64,000 bases of DNA from Salisapilia sapeloensis (Eukaryota; Oomycota; Peronosporomycetes; Peronosporales; Salisapiliaceae): positions 46,957 through 110,956 of the forward strand of contig JAADVB010000028.1 of NCBI GenBank assembly GCA_023334545.1, given 5' to 3'. The notes beneath the pieces are model-generated. The model searched no databases, was not told the origin of the DNA, and worked only from the letters and a program-made list of their open reading frames with translations. This document shows, one piece after another, positions 22,824 through 33,543 of this stretch; positions within the stretch are counted from its first letter, which is position 1, and every line of letters starts with the position of its first letter. Both the position numbers and the translations under genes were made by a program.

Positions 22824-24329
22824 ATGTCGTTAGCCTTCTTAGCCAAGAAGAGCTGGCATACTGCCAATCTGCGCGTACTTGTGTTTATATAAAGTATATA
22901 CTGCTAGGAACTCATGATAAATGGAATAGAATGTCGAGAAAGTTTGGATAGCAGAGCAAAAGCATGCAGCTGAAGAGCAGAAGATGGAGGAGTTGCGTAA
23001 GAATATCGAGGAAGAACGTCAGCTTAAGGAACTGCGTGAATTACAGGCTTCTAACGGTGATAAGTCTGCGACGCGAGAGCGAGTGGATTGGATGTACGAA
23101 GCTCCACAGGCGAAAGCAGACAATTCCGCCGAGGACTATCTATTAGGAAAAGAGTATAAACCTGCTGAGAGCAAGTCGGATGCTCAGCAGTTGACGAAAC
23201 AGGCGAGTCACTATGGTCCACAAAGCACTTCCCAGTCCGCTCTCCCATCCAACGATCGTTTCTCTCGTCTACATGAAGACCCTCTCATGGCCATCAAGTA
23301 CGTCCTCTCTGATTCTACATCTTCATACTATATATTCATACCATTCATAGGAAGCAGCAGCAGAGTGCTCAGGAAAGCGTTCTGAAGAATCCAGTGAAGA
23401 TGAAACAGATACAGGAAAAGGTTGAAGCCATGAAGAAGGAAAAGAAAGCTGCAAAGAAAGCAAAGAAGAAGGCGAAGAAAGAGGCAAAGCGATCGAAGAA
23501 GGAAGCCAAACGTGGCGTCAAGTCTAGCAGTCGGGATCAGACAGACAAAGTGGAAGCGACTGAACCATCAGAGAGACGCCAGAGTCGATCCAGATCACCA
23601 CGTCCGACAAGTCGATTCGAACGTCGGAGTCGGTCGCGATCTCCTGAGAGATCATATCGATCCGAAAGAAGAGAAAGACGTAGGTCTCATAGTCGCTCAC
23701 GCTCCCGTTCTCGCCATAATCGTCGTCGGTCTCGATCTCGAGACCGGTCTTCTCGACGCAGCTCCGACCGTCACAGTCGTAGGTCTAGTTACCGTCGCAG
23801 TCCAGAAGTCAAGCGTCGTCATGATGACTCACCCCATGACCATGAAGCGAGACCGAAGCGAGATGGCAAGTACGGCCTCATCCAAACGGATGGATCGGTA
23901 CGTTCATCTACTATTGACCTATCGATCCTACTCTAACATCCCTTTTAGGCACCATGTAAAGACGTGGATGCATCCTCCCTAGGTCCAAACGCCAGGCATC
24001 TAACGAAAGCGAGGGAAGCTCGACGTCGTGAGGAAGAAGAGCGACGTGAGAAGCTGTCGAAGCGGTCGAATCGCGATCGGAAGCGACTTTCTAGTGAAGA
24101 GCGTCAGCGTCTTGCGAAGCAAATGATTGAAGATGGTGAACGTCGCGAGGCAGAGATTGCTCAACACGCATCCGCGAAGGAACAAGTAGAAGAAGAGGCG
24201 TTGCGTAATCCGAAGTTTCTACAGGACGTCCAGAATTCGTATGGAGATAAGGACAAGAGTCTTGGCGATCACTTGCGTCGGAACGTCAACTACGTCCAGA
24301 AGCATGCAGATAGTTCGAATTTCTTGTAG
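22824..24329 (+). CDS. CWC25: Pre-mRNA splicing factor CWC25
   Basis: Model join(22824..22874, 22930..23297, 23351..23897, 23949..24329), 448 aa. Exons 1 and 2 together give the Cir_N-type start (KKSWHTANLRNVEKVWIAEQ), the signature of CWC25/CCDC49. An acidic/basic helix follows (MEELRKNIEEERQLKELREL), then RVDWMYE, a Lys-rich stretch, a long Arg/Ser domain (about 23580-23800) and a conserved C-terminal block with SYGDKDKSLGDHLRRNVNYVQ. CWC25 joins the spliceosome after Prp2 remodelling and helps the first transesterification. The RS domain is typical of larger eukaryotic versions. It is head-to-head with the giant gene, 199 bp apart. Confidence 0.92.
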
Positions 24330-24434
24330 GTAAAGAACAAGGACAAGTATATTTGGATTGCAACTCGAAAGGAAATAATAGTGTGGAATGCTCCGGCTTC
24401 CGTCCGTGATGCAAACGGGTCGGCTAGACGTCGT

Positions 24435-25173
24435 TCAGCACTCAATGTCGCTCATGTCGCTCACGTCGCTGTCGTCACTTTCAGCGTCGTTTAACTGGAT
24501 CGGAGTCGATGCATGGCGCAAGACATGCTCCTTGACTTTTCGGTTGTACTGCTCCACATCGTTTTGCAATAGTGACCCGGCTTCACTGTTCAACGGGTCT
24601 GCGGCGTTCGGGTAGCGAAGAAGTTGCGGTAGGAATATGTCAAAGACGTTCAAGAGTTCATACATTGGCGTCCACGTCTGGTTGATGACATCGAGGCAGA
24701 CAGAGCCGGACCTAGTAGATTGTTAGGAGATAAAAAGAATCAGATCGGATGAGATGCGTACATGTCGTCGACATTCGGGTGGTAGATGCGATTGACAAAA
24801 CCAATGGATGGCGACTTGAAAGGATATTCCTTTGGCAGAGACACATGGACCTTCCACACTCCTCCTTCATACAGCGCTGGTACAAAGATGAGAACGAGGT
24901 ATTATCAGAAAATGACAAGGGAGCATACTGTCTTTCGGGCCATGAAATTTCACGTGGAAGTCGGTCATTTTGCTTTCTGCAAACTGCACTTCATAGTCAC
25001 TCATCATCCTGGTAGAATGCAACGAAGAGGGGAGGCATGGCGTTAGTATTTAGATCATGAGCTCCGTGATCATTAAGAGTCACGCGAGAAGCAAGGATGC
25101 AAATGAGGAGAATGCAATGTGCGACTTACAATTTCATGACATCGGTTTCACGGCGTTTGCTCGACTTGTCCAT
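24435..25173 (-). CDS. UBE2H: E2 ubiquitin-conjugating enzyme, UBE2H/UBC8 type
   Basis: Model join(24435..24711, 24762..24876, 24929..25008, 25130..25173), 171 aa, close to the 183 aa of human UBE2H. The UBC fold shows [14 protein letters not shown], then YHPNVDD and the catalytic cysteine in [14 protein letters not shown]. Next come the YPNAADPLN segment and the acidic tail [10 protein letters not shown] that marks this subfamily. UBE2H works with the CTLH/GID E3 ligase. The first exon encodes only 14 residues and is supported by phase and by a basic family-like start ([15 protein letters not shown]). Confidence 0.93.
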
Positions 25174-25487
25174 GCTTGGTTTTCTTACGTGGTAGCTATG
25201 TACTGCTCGTTGGCGTTCTGTCGTTTCTTCTCTCTTCCTCTTCCGGTTTGATCAGGCTTCCGTCCCTCTCGTCCAGGTCACTTGCCTTGAGTATTGAGAA
25301 GATAAGTGGTATTCTATGATATAGCGTTATTAACTTTCAGTTGGTATCAGGTTGAAGTAGACGTGCCCTCGTCTACCTTCCCAAGGTCTCAGCGCGTATA
25401 TGTTGATGAGAGCGGAGAAAATATATGCTAGTATCAAGTACAAGTTTCATTGTTCATTGCTAGCGTGTTTATAAAAGATGCCTACTT
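25174..25487. other. Intergenic region UBE2H / EAF
   Basis: 314 bp upstream of the UBE2H start and downstream of the EAF stop. I see no convincing gene or repeat in it. Confidence 0.5.
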
Positions 25488-25970
25488 CTAGTCACTTTTC
25501 GTGCTCACTCGAGTCTGCGTCGACGACTGTTCCGACGACGATTTCTTCTTGCCCACTGATCTAGTCGATGATCGCATTGGTGTGGGACCTTGGCTGCCTA
25601 CACGCTTTGTTGGCTTCTTTGGAGGAGCACGAGCATGACGTAGTTGCGTACACGAATATGGGATGCGTTCAAGCACGAACTGCTCTCCATCAAATAAAAG
25701 CACGCATTCTGTATCTTTATTTTCTACAGCTTTGCCTTTAAATAGCACACCGCCGGAGCTTCCGGATGCCGACGACGAACCCATGAGCACTTGCACGCCA
25801 TTGGAAGGCGCTACAGTCACGACGCCAGGGGTCGCCTCATCCACTGAGGCCGGCTGAAATTCATAACGGAAGGTCGTATGCACCGTATCATCCACCGCAT
25901 CCGCAGGAGAATAGAATAGAGACTTGCCTATCACTACCGGGTACTCGGTGCCATCCACAGGAGCAGCCAT
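25488..25970 (-). CDS. EAF: ELL-associated factor (EAF) family transcription elongation protein
   Basis: Single exon, 160 aa. Residues 1-105 match the EAF N-terminal domain: YPVVIGKSLFYSP, FRYEFQPASVD, VLFKGKAVENKDTECVLLFD and then F-x-LERI. The rest is a short basic Ser/Thr-rich tail. EAF proteins bind and stimulate ELL, which suppresses RNA polymerase II pausing. Most animal EAFs are about 260 aa with an acidic transactivation tail, so this is a short form with a basic instead of acidic C-terminus. Confidence 0.85.
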   Translation of the reverse strand: MAAPVDGTEYPVVIGKSLFYSPADAVDDTVHTTFRYEFQPASVDEATPGVVTVAPSNGVQVLMGSSSASGSSGGVLFKGKAVENKDTECVLLFDGEQFVLERIPYSCTQLRHARAPPKKPTKRVGSQGPTPMRSSTRSVGKKKSSSEQSSTQTRVSTKSD

Positions 25971-26424
25971 TTGCTCGTTTTCGTACTACCTGTTCGTTGA
26001 GACGTTTTCGTGGTGATGCAAGGTGCGTGTATATCCTTAACCGTCGCACAGCCTCTTAGGCGAGTACTTGGTCTCTTATCCTCGCGCCTAAAGATAGCTT
26101 TGTGCACATGTACACCTTATGAACTACCTTTCATGAATACACGTCTTCCATTCTACTATTTCGTACTTTACACGCCCGTGCGCTCTACCTTGAATCTTCG
26201 ATCCATCAAAGCGTGTGACTATCCGTGCAAACGGTCTCCGCAACTCATCTCGCACATTGAGCTTCGGAACGAGCGTATCCATCCCACGCAAAACGCCAAT
26301 CTGAAAACACTTCCCAAACAGTTCCTACCCAATCAAGTCCAGATCGATCCATCTTTAGCCAAGATTCACAATTGAAAACGACGTCCTTCGTTACCACCCT
26401 TCTACATCCTTCTCAATCAGAGCA
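25971..26424. other. Intergenic/5' leader region before PAS-like gene
   Basis: 454 bp. It contains a plus-strand frame (ATG 26016 to stop 26375, about 119 codons) with no recognisable family and skewed composition. It could be a leader ORF of the downstream gene or chance. Confidence 0.4.
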
Positions 26425-27063
26425 ATGAACCACGATCTTGTCACTTTGCTGGAACTGCGGACCTGGCCGCATGGAAAGCATATTGCCTACTGCACGGCAA
26501 CTGGTGCCTTCCTCGTTGCGACACCTGCAGCTGCTAACGTCTTCGGCGTGCCTCGAGCACATGAGCTCTTCGGAAAGCACTTGGTGCATTCACTCGACAG
26601 AGTCAATATCGAGGCGCTGGAGAACTACATCCATCTCCATGGCTCGCATTCCCATGCCCAACCGAACCATCAATCGATATGGAAGAAGGAGCCACGGTGC
26701 CCGCCAGAGGTACTCCACATTGCCAGATCCGGTCTTGCCGTCTGGGTACAACTTGTGTCCGTACCTGTCACCCTTCGACTTCTCCGATGTCTCGACGTCG
26801 TCCAGATGGCCCAACCGGTGTATCCGTGCATCGATGCGTCCAGTTTCGTGATCGAGGAAGCTGAATACGGGACGCTCATGGAGAGTAACCAGCAGTCGCC
26901 GAATAGACCCAGTGACTTTAGTCTGTGTAACCAACCGCAGTCGATTGCACTGGAGCTGAAGGAACTGCCAACTGATGAGGACAGCGAATCGGACGTGACT
27001 TCCCTCGCGAATTTCGCTTTCGAAGCGGACTGGATCGAGAATCTTCAAGACGTTTTGATTTAG
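26425..27063 (+). CDS. Small PAS-like domain protein
   Basis: Single exon, 212 aa. Residues 18-70 look like a PAS core: CTATGAFLVATPAAANVFGV, then HELFGKHLVHSLD and a helix, as in sensor PAS domains that begin with a small-residue strand and an N-A-A-x-x-[LF]-x-G motif. Residues 95-130 could be the remaining strands. The tail is acidic and ends in a possible amphipathic helix (FEADWIENLQDVLI), as in activation or docking motifs. No kinase or DNA-binding domain is attached. The PAS assignment is by pattern only; otherwise a hypothetical protein. Confidence 0.6.
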   Translation: MNHDLVTLLELRTWPHGKHIAYCTATGAFLVATPAAANVFGVPRAHELFGKHLVHSLDRVNIEALENYIHLHGSHSHAQPNHQSIWKKEPRCPPEVLHIARSGLAVWVQLVSVPVTLRLLRCLDVVQMAQPVYPCIDASSFVIEEAEYGTLMESNQQSPNRPSDFSLCNQPQSIALELKELPTDEDSESDVTSLANFAFEADWIENLQDVLI

Positions 27064-27986
27064 GAAGCCTATGCTTGGATGCTAGACAGTTAGTTTACGT
27101 TTTTGCTGATCTGGAACGATGGTCTAGAGTCTTTCAAACGCTCTCCACAACATTATAAATGCAGTGAGTAGTTCTTGCCGTCACAATGGCTATGAGTTTT
27201 ATTATATTCAATCACCCGTACATGACTATATTCAAAGATAACGAAGACCATCGTCTGGCTAATAGGAAGATATTATTCCTTTATAGACAGGATAAGAGAG
27301 CTTCATCATTACGTAGCATCGTCAGCAGAAATTGGGCTGGTCAAATGTACGGCAGATAAATTCAGCAGTAGATATCTGTAGCGGACCAGCTCATTTAAAT
27401 AGCGATCGAGCTGCTACACCTTTTATTCTGAAGATGCCAGTAATAACTTTAGAGCTACGTAAGATACATGGCGAATACTTCATCTTTACTCATGCGCCTC
27501 ATACGCTAGTGATTCTGATCCGCTTGCCAGAGCGCGCGTGGCAGAAGTAGGTGTGCGGATGCGGAGATTGCGTCCGTACATCTATCACGATACTTTCTAT
27601 ACGTCATCTCGTTCCGAGCTCGCAGGCATATGTATCCCCTACAAAGGAATTTCTCATCCGAGTCTGATTTCCATAAACAGACTGAAGTCCTTGTTACATT
27701 TGATTGTATTGCAAGCCTGTCCGAGTAACTTCACTAGCTCTCACTCTCTCTACCTTTCACTGTATCACTGATCTATCCTTGTCCGAATCGCTGACACCTC
27801 CAGCTCTATTGATCGATTTTTATACAATGGGAACGTTCAGTACACCAAGTGGACTTGACCATCTTAAATGTCTCTTCAACTGAACTCCGCCTTTCCTCGT
27901 CCTGCTACCGCCTCAGGTCTCACTTTCCGATTTCCTCTCCGCTGCTCAAGTCGACAAACAAGACCTGCAGACTATACTCGGCAAGA
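27064..27986. other. Intergenic region
   Basis: About 920 bp, AT-rich in its first third. Two short plus-strand frames (27332-27550 and 27538-27771) have no convincing start context or family. A longer in-frame leader upstream of 27987 lacks signal-peptide character. I see nothing definite. Confidence 0.45.
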
Positions 27987-29135
27987 ATGAGGCATTCAAA
28001 CGCAGCTTTAATCTACATCGGCACCATCGCTATACTCGCAACAGCCGTAGCTTCACACTCATGGATCGACTGTCTGGACACTGACCGTTCTGTTGTCTTT
28101 GACCAAGCTCGTGACTATATCTACGGTGGCGACTCCGGTAATGGACTTTGCGCTGGGTATGTCAACAACTACCCTGGCCGTGGTGACTCTGCTATTGATG
28201 CCAAGATGACTCATAAGATCCTGATGCACGAAGCTGAGAATGATGACGTTGAGATTTGCATGGAAGATCCGAACTACTCCGACTGGAGAACTCGTCTGCA
28301 AGTTATGCCTGAAGAGAAATTCTACTTTGGCTACATGCCGAACGGCCATGTCGTTAAAGATAAAGGCGCTCGAGAAACTCAGTACGGCGTTTACTGGACT
28401 GCTGAACCCGAGACAAAGCTCGTGAAAACAAGTGATCTCACAGAGGAGAAACTCCTCGATGGTAACCTCCACGACTTTGACGATGGTGTCTGTGGAGAAT
28501 CGGAAGACAGGGATGGAAAAGAGAGTGGTCGTGCTGGGAATGGTTATCCATGTGTCGGGTCGAATGTAATTCCAAAGGGAACGAAACCTGGAGTGTACAA
28601 CCTCGTGTGGTACTGGTCTTTCTACGACAAGCAGCACGGGAAAGAAGTTCTGACGAGCACAGGCAGATTTGGAGGTGCAGCCTACTACTCTTGTTTTCAA
28701 ATTGAAGTAGTCGATGCCAAGCCAGCGGACTTTGAGGAGTGCAAGTGCCGGAGTCTTCGTGATATTGACCCCGAGATAGAAATGCCTATGAATAGAGATG
28801 GCAGCATTATTTACGAGCGTGAGCCTGTTGGCTTTGGATCGAGCAATGGATCGTCACATTCGCATGACAGCGTCGATAAAGTTGAAGTCGGAGACAGCAT
28901 GGAGCTTGATGAAATCACATGCGATCCTTTTGGTACGCCAGATGAGGCATATAGTCCGGTGGACACTCAGGAAAAGGACTCGATCCCACCTTTAACCTCG
29001 AGAGACACCCACAACGTTACCTCACCTCGTCTACCTCCAAAGGATCTAGCTACTGAGTTTAACTCCACATCTACTGTCTTCCTCCCGAATAGCAGTGCAC
29101 CATTGGTGACACCGTTCCTCCGAACGTCGTCATAG
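27987..29135 (+). CDS. Secreted LPMO-like copper oxygenase with N-terminal histidine
   Basis: Single exon, 382 aa. ATG 27987 is chosen over 27849 because it opens a signal peptide whose predicted cut (AVAS|HSW) leaves histidine (residue 24) as the first residue of the mature protein. Lytic polysaccharide monooxygenases bind copper through such an N-terminal His. A second candidate ligand is His121 in YMPNGHVV, and Tyr233/234 in GAAYYSCFQIEVV fits the axial position. VYNLVWYWSFYD is a typical LPMO core strand. The pattern fits the oomycete AA17/AA16-like group; AA17 enzymes oxidise pectin. A Ser/Thr/Pro-rich tail of about 130 aa follows and has no recognised binding module. The substrate is inferred only. 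Confidence 0.72.
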   Translation: MRHSNAALIYIGTIAILATAVASHSWIDCLDTDRSVVFDQARDYIYGGDSGNGLCAGYVNNYPGRGDSAIDAKMTHKILMHEAENDDVEICMEDPNYSDWRTRLQVMPEEKFYFGYMPNGHVVKDKGARETQYGVYWTAEPETKLVKTSDLTEEKLLDGNLHDFDDGVCGESEDRDGKESGRAGNGYPCVGSNVIPKGTKPGVYNLVWYWSFYDKQHGKEVLTSTGRFGGAAYYSCFQIEVVDAKPADFEECKCRSLRDIDPEIEMPMNRDGSIIYEREPVGFGSSNGSSHSHDSVDKVEVGDSMELDEITCDPFGTPDEAYSPVDTQEKDSIPPLTSRDTHNVTSPRLPPKDLATEFNSTSTVFLPNSSAPLVTPFLRTSS

Positions 29136-29303
29136 AGAAAGCAAAAAACCTCCATTTTCAAAAGGAGAGAGTATGGTCTACCATAGATTTCAGATGTCAT
29201 TTAATATAATGCAAAGCCGTTTTAGCATCCCAAATATCCACCTTTGTTCTTTTAGCTGCATCTCACGTAGAAAAAGATAAAAACGTTTCATGAAGCTAGA
29301 GCA

Positions 29304-29972
29304 ATGGCAGACAAGTACTCCAGTGTGGCATTATATGAGAAACAACCAATCCAGCACAAAGTGAAAATGGCGCACGCCGAAGTGTCCGCGGCGGATGTGG
29401 CGGTGCCTCCCAACGACATTCGCTTCCAAATGGAGCTGGAATTCATCCAGTGTCTCGCTAGTCCAGCCTACTTGCATCGTATGTATTCGTGGCTTATAAT
29501 ATGGAGCATCAAAGTCTTAATTAAACGGTATTCACGATGTCTCTGTCTGGTATGCAATAGACCTAGCTATCAATCGCTACTTTGAAAACCCAGCCTTCAT
29601 GAATTACCTTCAGTACTTGAAATACTGGAAGAAGCCTCAATATGCCAAGTATATCGTGTATGTTCCTTATTTCTTGTCTAGCATACGCGATACTCGCATC
29701 TTATTCGATACACAGATACCCTCATTGCCTCGCATTCTTGGACATGCTCGACAGTGAAAACTTCCGCCAAGTATCTACTTAACTAAAACTATTCATATAC
29801 ACTTCCTAATGCAAAGAGACAGATGATCCAACGAGAAGACTTTATGACGATGGTCCACGGACAACAATTCCACCATTGGCAAACCTTTTTGAACAACCGG
29901 ACGGAAGCACCTCCAACCTCTGACACTACAAGTGAAACAAAGACAGAGGAAGTTGCTACTGATGCTACTTAG
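29304..29972 (+). CDS. MED31: Mediator complex subunit 31
   Basis: Model join(29304..29478, 29561..29657, 29716..29770, 29823..29972), 158 aa. Splicing yields RFQMELEFIQCLASPAYLHHL, INRYFENPAFMNYLQYLKYW, KKPQYAKYIVYPHCLAFLDML and FHHWQTF, which is the whole conserved Soh1/MED31 core. MED31 sits in the middle module of Mediator and links transcription factors to RNA polymerase II. The tail of about 25 residues is acidic and Thr-rich. The first intron (82 nt) contains an internal GT that could mislead gene finders. Confidence 0.95.
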
Positions 29973-30086
29973 CTCTTACTTGTAAAGCCCTCTTTGCAAT
30001 GTAAGGAAATAAAAAAGAACAGGCTCTTTCGGAGACTGCATTTTCATTTTTATTGACTGCACTGCATTGCAAGTTCGTCACAAAAC

Positions 30087-32132
30087 TTAGAACAGACCTG
30101 TCACTTTGCCTGTCTTCAAGTCGACGTCGACGTCATAGAAGCCAGGACGAGTCGGTAGTCCAGGGACAGTCATGATGTCTCCACACAAGAGGTAGACAAA
30201 GCCAGCACCGACCGACGCACGTGCTTCCCTCACCGTCACGGTGAATCCAGTCGGCACACCCTTTTTACTCGGGTCCGTACTCAAGCTCAAGTGCGTCTTG
30301 GCACAGCACACAGGCAAGTTACCATACCCTCTCTCCGTGTACACCTGCAAGCTCTTCTTGGCCGCTTCACTGAACTCCACTTTCTCCGCTCCGTAGATCT
30401 CTTTACAGATGCGTTCGAACTTTTCAGCAATGCCAAGCTCCATCGGGTACAAGAACTTGAAGGGGCTGCCCTTTTCTCTCGTCTCGCGACAGGACTGGAT
30501 GACTGCTTTGCCCAGATCCATTGCTCCCTTCCCACCATCAGCCCAGTGGGAACTTCCGACGGCAGCAGACGCACCAGCCTCCATTGCCTTGACTTTCACG
30601 AGCTCCAGCTCCTGCGGCGTGTCCGTCACGAAGGCGTTGACAGCCACCACAACCGTCACGCCGAATTTCTTGGCGTTCCGGATGTGATGCTGCATGTTGG
30701 CACATCCTTTTTCCAGCAGCTCCAAGTTCTCATCGACGTAGACTGGGTCCAGTGGCTTGCCAGCCGTCACCGTCGGTCCTCCACCATGCATCTTCAACGC
30801 TCGGACAGTCGCGACGAGCACGACGCAGTGTGGAGTCAAGCCACTTGCACGGCATTTGATGTTAAAGAACTTTTCCATGCCAATGTCAGCACCGAAACCA
30901 GCTTCCGTCACGACATATCCATCGTCCGGACCTTTGTTGCCAGCGAGTTTCAAAGCGATCTGGTCCGCGACGATGGAAGAGTTGCCATGAGCGATGTTGG
31001 CGAACGGACCAGCGTGGACGAATACAGGCGTGGCCTCCACCGTCTGCATCAACGTCGGTAGTAACGCGTCTTTCATGAGCGCCGTGAGTGCGCCACCGAC
31101 ACCCAAGTCGTCTGCCGTCACTGGTTCGCCACTTTTGCTGAGACCGATGACGATGCGACCGAGACGGTTGCGCATGTCCTCGAGGCTCGTGGTGAGCGCC
31201 AAGATCGCCATGATTTCACTCGCGACGGAGATGTCGAATCCAGTTTCACGCGTTCTTCCCTTTTCCGTCGGAGCCGTGCCGACGGTCACTTGCCTCAAGA
31301 AACGATCGCACGTATCGAGCACTCGTTTCCATGTGATCGTCTCCGGGTCAATGTCCAAGCGAACGAATTGACTGATCTCTTCCTCCGTCAAGTCTTCCGG
31401 TGATGTTTTCTCGATCCCGAGTTTCTTGAGACGAGTGAGCATGACAGGAGCAAAGGACCGCGATCCATCCTTTGCTTTCGGACATAAACGATTAAACAAG
31501 GCAGCGTCCGTTTGCGTCGATTCGTGGAACATGCGGGTATCAATGGCTGCGGCAAGGAGATTGTTCGCTGCCGTGATGGCGTGAATGTCTCCAGTCATGT
31601 GCAGGTTGAATTCGTCCATGGGAACGACTTGCGAGTACCCGCCGCCAGCAGCACCACCCTATGCTATCGTTACTACTGTCTCTACATTGCAAGTTCTAGG
31701 GGCTATGACATACTTTGATGCCGAAAGTAGGGCCTTGGGAAGGCTGTCGGATGCATGCAAAAGCACGCTTGCCAAGATGGGCTCCAAGGGCTTGGCAGAG
31801 ACCAATCGTGGTGGTGCTTTTGCCTTCGCCGAGAGGAGTCGGATTGATACCAGCCACAACAATGTAGTTGGCATCCGACACATTCCGCAGTCGTTCACGT
31901 ACGTCTAGCGATACTTTTGCTTTCTTGTCGCCGTACGGAATCAACTCTTCTGGCAGCTATCGCATGCACATCTTATTCGTGACGTCATCGAGTATGGAAA
32001 TGGACATTTTGGTCTTACAACGCCAGCTTCTTTCGCTACTTCTGAAATGCGTACGGGCGAAATTGCATCGCTGACCTCAATGTCGGACGGAACGGGGGTC
32101 TTAAGTTCCTGCGGCTGGAGCGGCCGTGCCAT
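30087..32132 (-). CDS. FTHFS: Formate-tetrahydrofolate ligase (monofunctional)
   Basis: Model join(30087..31658, 31714..31956, 32019..32132), 642 aa. The start gives [21 protein letters not shown]. The nucleotide loop [15 protein letters not shown] is in exon 2. Exon 3 carries [20 protein letters not shown](M)[16 protein letters not shown] and the C-terminal [20 protein letters not shown]. The enzyme makes 10-formyl-THF from formate, THF and ATP for purine and formyl-Met-tRNA synthesis. Animals and yeasts fuse it to dehydrogenase/cyclohydrolase; here no such domain precedes it, as in plants and bacteria. No clear organelle presequence, so probably cytosolic. Confidence 0.96.
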
Positions 32133-33020
32133 CTTATATCGCTTCGTGATGACCTCGAAGCGAATCTGTCCGCAAATGCGTTTTCACTTGAATAAAGTAA
32201 GACGGTGATCATGAAGTGTCTACACAACACTCGCGTATCTTGAAGAGCTATTTAGATAGAGGACAGGGTGTCCAGTCCTGGCATGATGAGTACTGCTTGG
32301 TAGCCTTTTATCATGTACCTTTATTCAGGTGATCGAATGGGGACTATCTAATTGATGGGTGATTCAATTGTCGATCGATTCGATGTCTTAACAAAAATTA
32401 CTTTGTACCGACGGGAAAGAGTATCGTGTGAGAATATGTTCGCTTTATTTTGGTTTATAAGAGTTCACTTTATCTTTTTTATTATCAAGAGGAATATCCA
32501 TGATAGTTGTTGGTAAGCTCATTGCGTTGTTGTTCATTCACGAGTCCAAGGACGCATTGACTGACACCTAGCTTATCATTCTTTACATGCAACCATTTGA
32601 CAGACAACCTACGTGCAAGGCAAAACAACTTGTTGGAAGGACTTGTAGAACTTCATGAAAGGGCTACTAAACGCTATCAACATCTAGATAGACGCGAACG
32701 AACAGAAAACGATGACATTATAATCAACAAGTGTCGTGAACGAGTTACTGGTCATTCTCAAAGCAAAATTGCCTATCAACTCGTTCATGGAGAACAACAC
32801 GAAAGTCAACTACGACTCAGCCACGCATGAGTCTCCAATTTGCTCATCTCTCGTAACTATGTGCGAATGATTACTCGGACATTCCTTGGATCGGAAATCA
32901 GCTCATGCGTGTTCATCAACCATTCTCTGATTGGTATAAATACATCCATTCCAGACCAATCGCACCTACTGGCGGGAAACTAAAGCAGCGGATACATGCG
33001 TCATAATTGAAAGAGCCAAG
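32133..33020. other. Intergenic region with one possible small gene
   Basis: About 890 bp between the FTHFS start and the thioredoxin-like gene. Apart from the candidate at 32500-32830 (separate entry), I see only AT-rich sequence. Confidence 0.45.
32500..32830 (+). CDS. Possible small two-exon gene, hypothetical
   Basis: Model join(32500..32512, 32604..32830), 79 aa, with a GT-AG intron of 91 nt. The product begins MIVVDNLRARQNNLLEGLVE and is charged and helical throughout (ELHERATKRYQHLDRRER). That is better protein composition than chance frames nearby. I recognise no family. The first exon of 13 nt is weak evidence, so this may be a chance frame. Confidence 0.3.
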
Positions 33021-33458
33021 ATGGAGACACTAGTGGAAGGAGAACTACGCACGAAGACGGAGGGAGAATTGAGCACCTCCAAGCTCCTTGACGGAAAGAA
33101 AGTTATTGGCCTGTACTTTAGCGGCCACTACTGCCCTCCATGCAGGAAATTCACCCCTCTCCTATCGTCCGTGTACAATGAAATTCAAAAGACGCACCCG
33201 GACTTTGAAATCGTCTTCGTCTCGTCCGACCGAGAAGAAGCCAAGTTCGAAGAGTACTACGAAGAGATGCCGTGGCTAGCTCTTCCGTACGCCAAGCGTC
33301 AGCGTAAACTCGACTTGTGCGCCCAATTTGGCGTCAAGACCGTGCCAACGCTTATTTTCTTCAACGAAAAGGGAGAGATGGTTGAACGTGAAGGCCGCCG
33401 TTTCATCGAGAACCACGCGGACGATGTTGATGCTATCATGACAAAGCTTCGTCAGTAA
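33021..33458 (+). CDS. Tryparedoxin/nucleoredoxin-like thioredoxin-fold protein
   Basis: Single exon, 145 aa. The redox site CPPC sits in YFSGHYCPPCRKFTPLL (about residue 40), the tryparedoxin/nucleoredoxin form rather than CGPC. FEIVFVSSDR, the MPWLALPYA loop and the cis-proline in VKTVPTLIFFNEKG follow, as in this family. These proteins reduce disulphides of partner proteins in the cytosol. No signal peptide is seen. It is a complete one-domain form; nucleoredoxins of animals carry extra domains. Confidence 0.92.
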   Translation: METLVEGELRTKTEGELSTSKLLDGKKVIGLYFSGHYCPPCRKFTPLLSSVYNEIQKTHPDFEIVFVSSDREEAKFEEYYEEMPWLALPYAKRQRKLDLCAQFGVKTVPTLIFFNEKGEMVEREGRRFIENHADDVDAIMTKLRQ

Positions 33459-33543
33459 AGTATTGCTGACGCGACCGTAGGTTGCGACTAAACACAATAT
33501 ACAGAGTTTTGTAGTTCCTTATTGCCATTGTAGTTTTATTCGT

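Noticed and set aside
23580-23810. Simple-repeat-like Arg/Ser stretch as a tandem DNA repeat
   Set aside because: No fixed DNA period is seen. It is an RS protein domain within CWC25.
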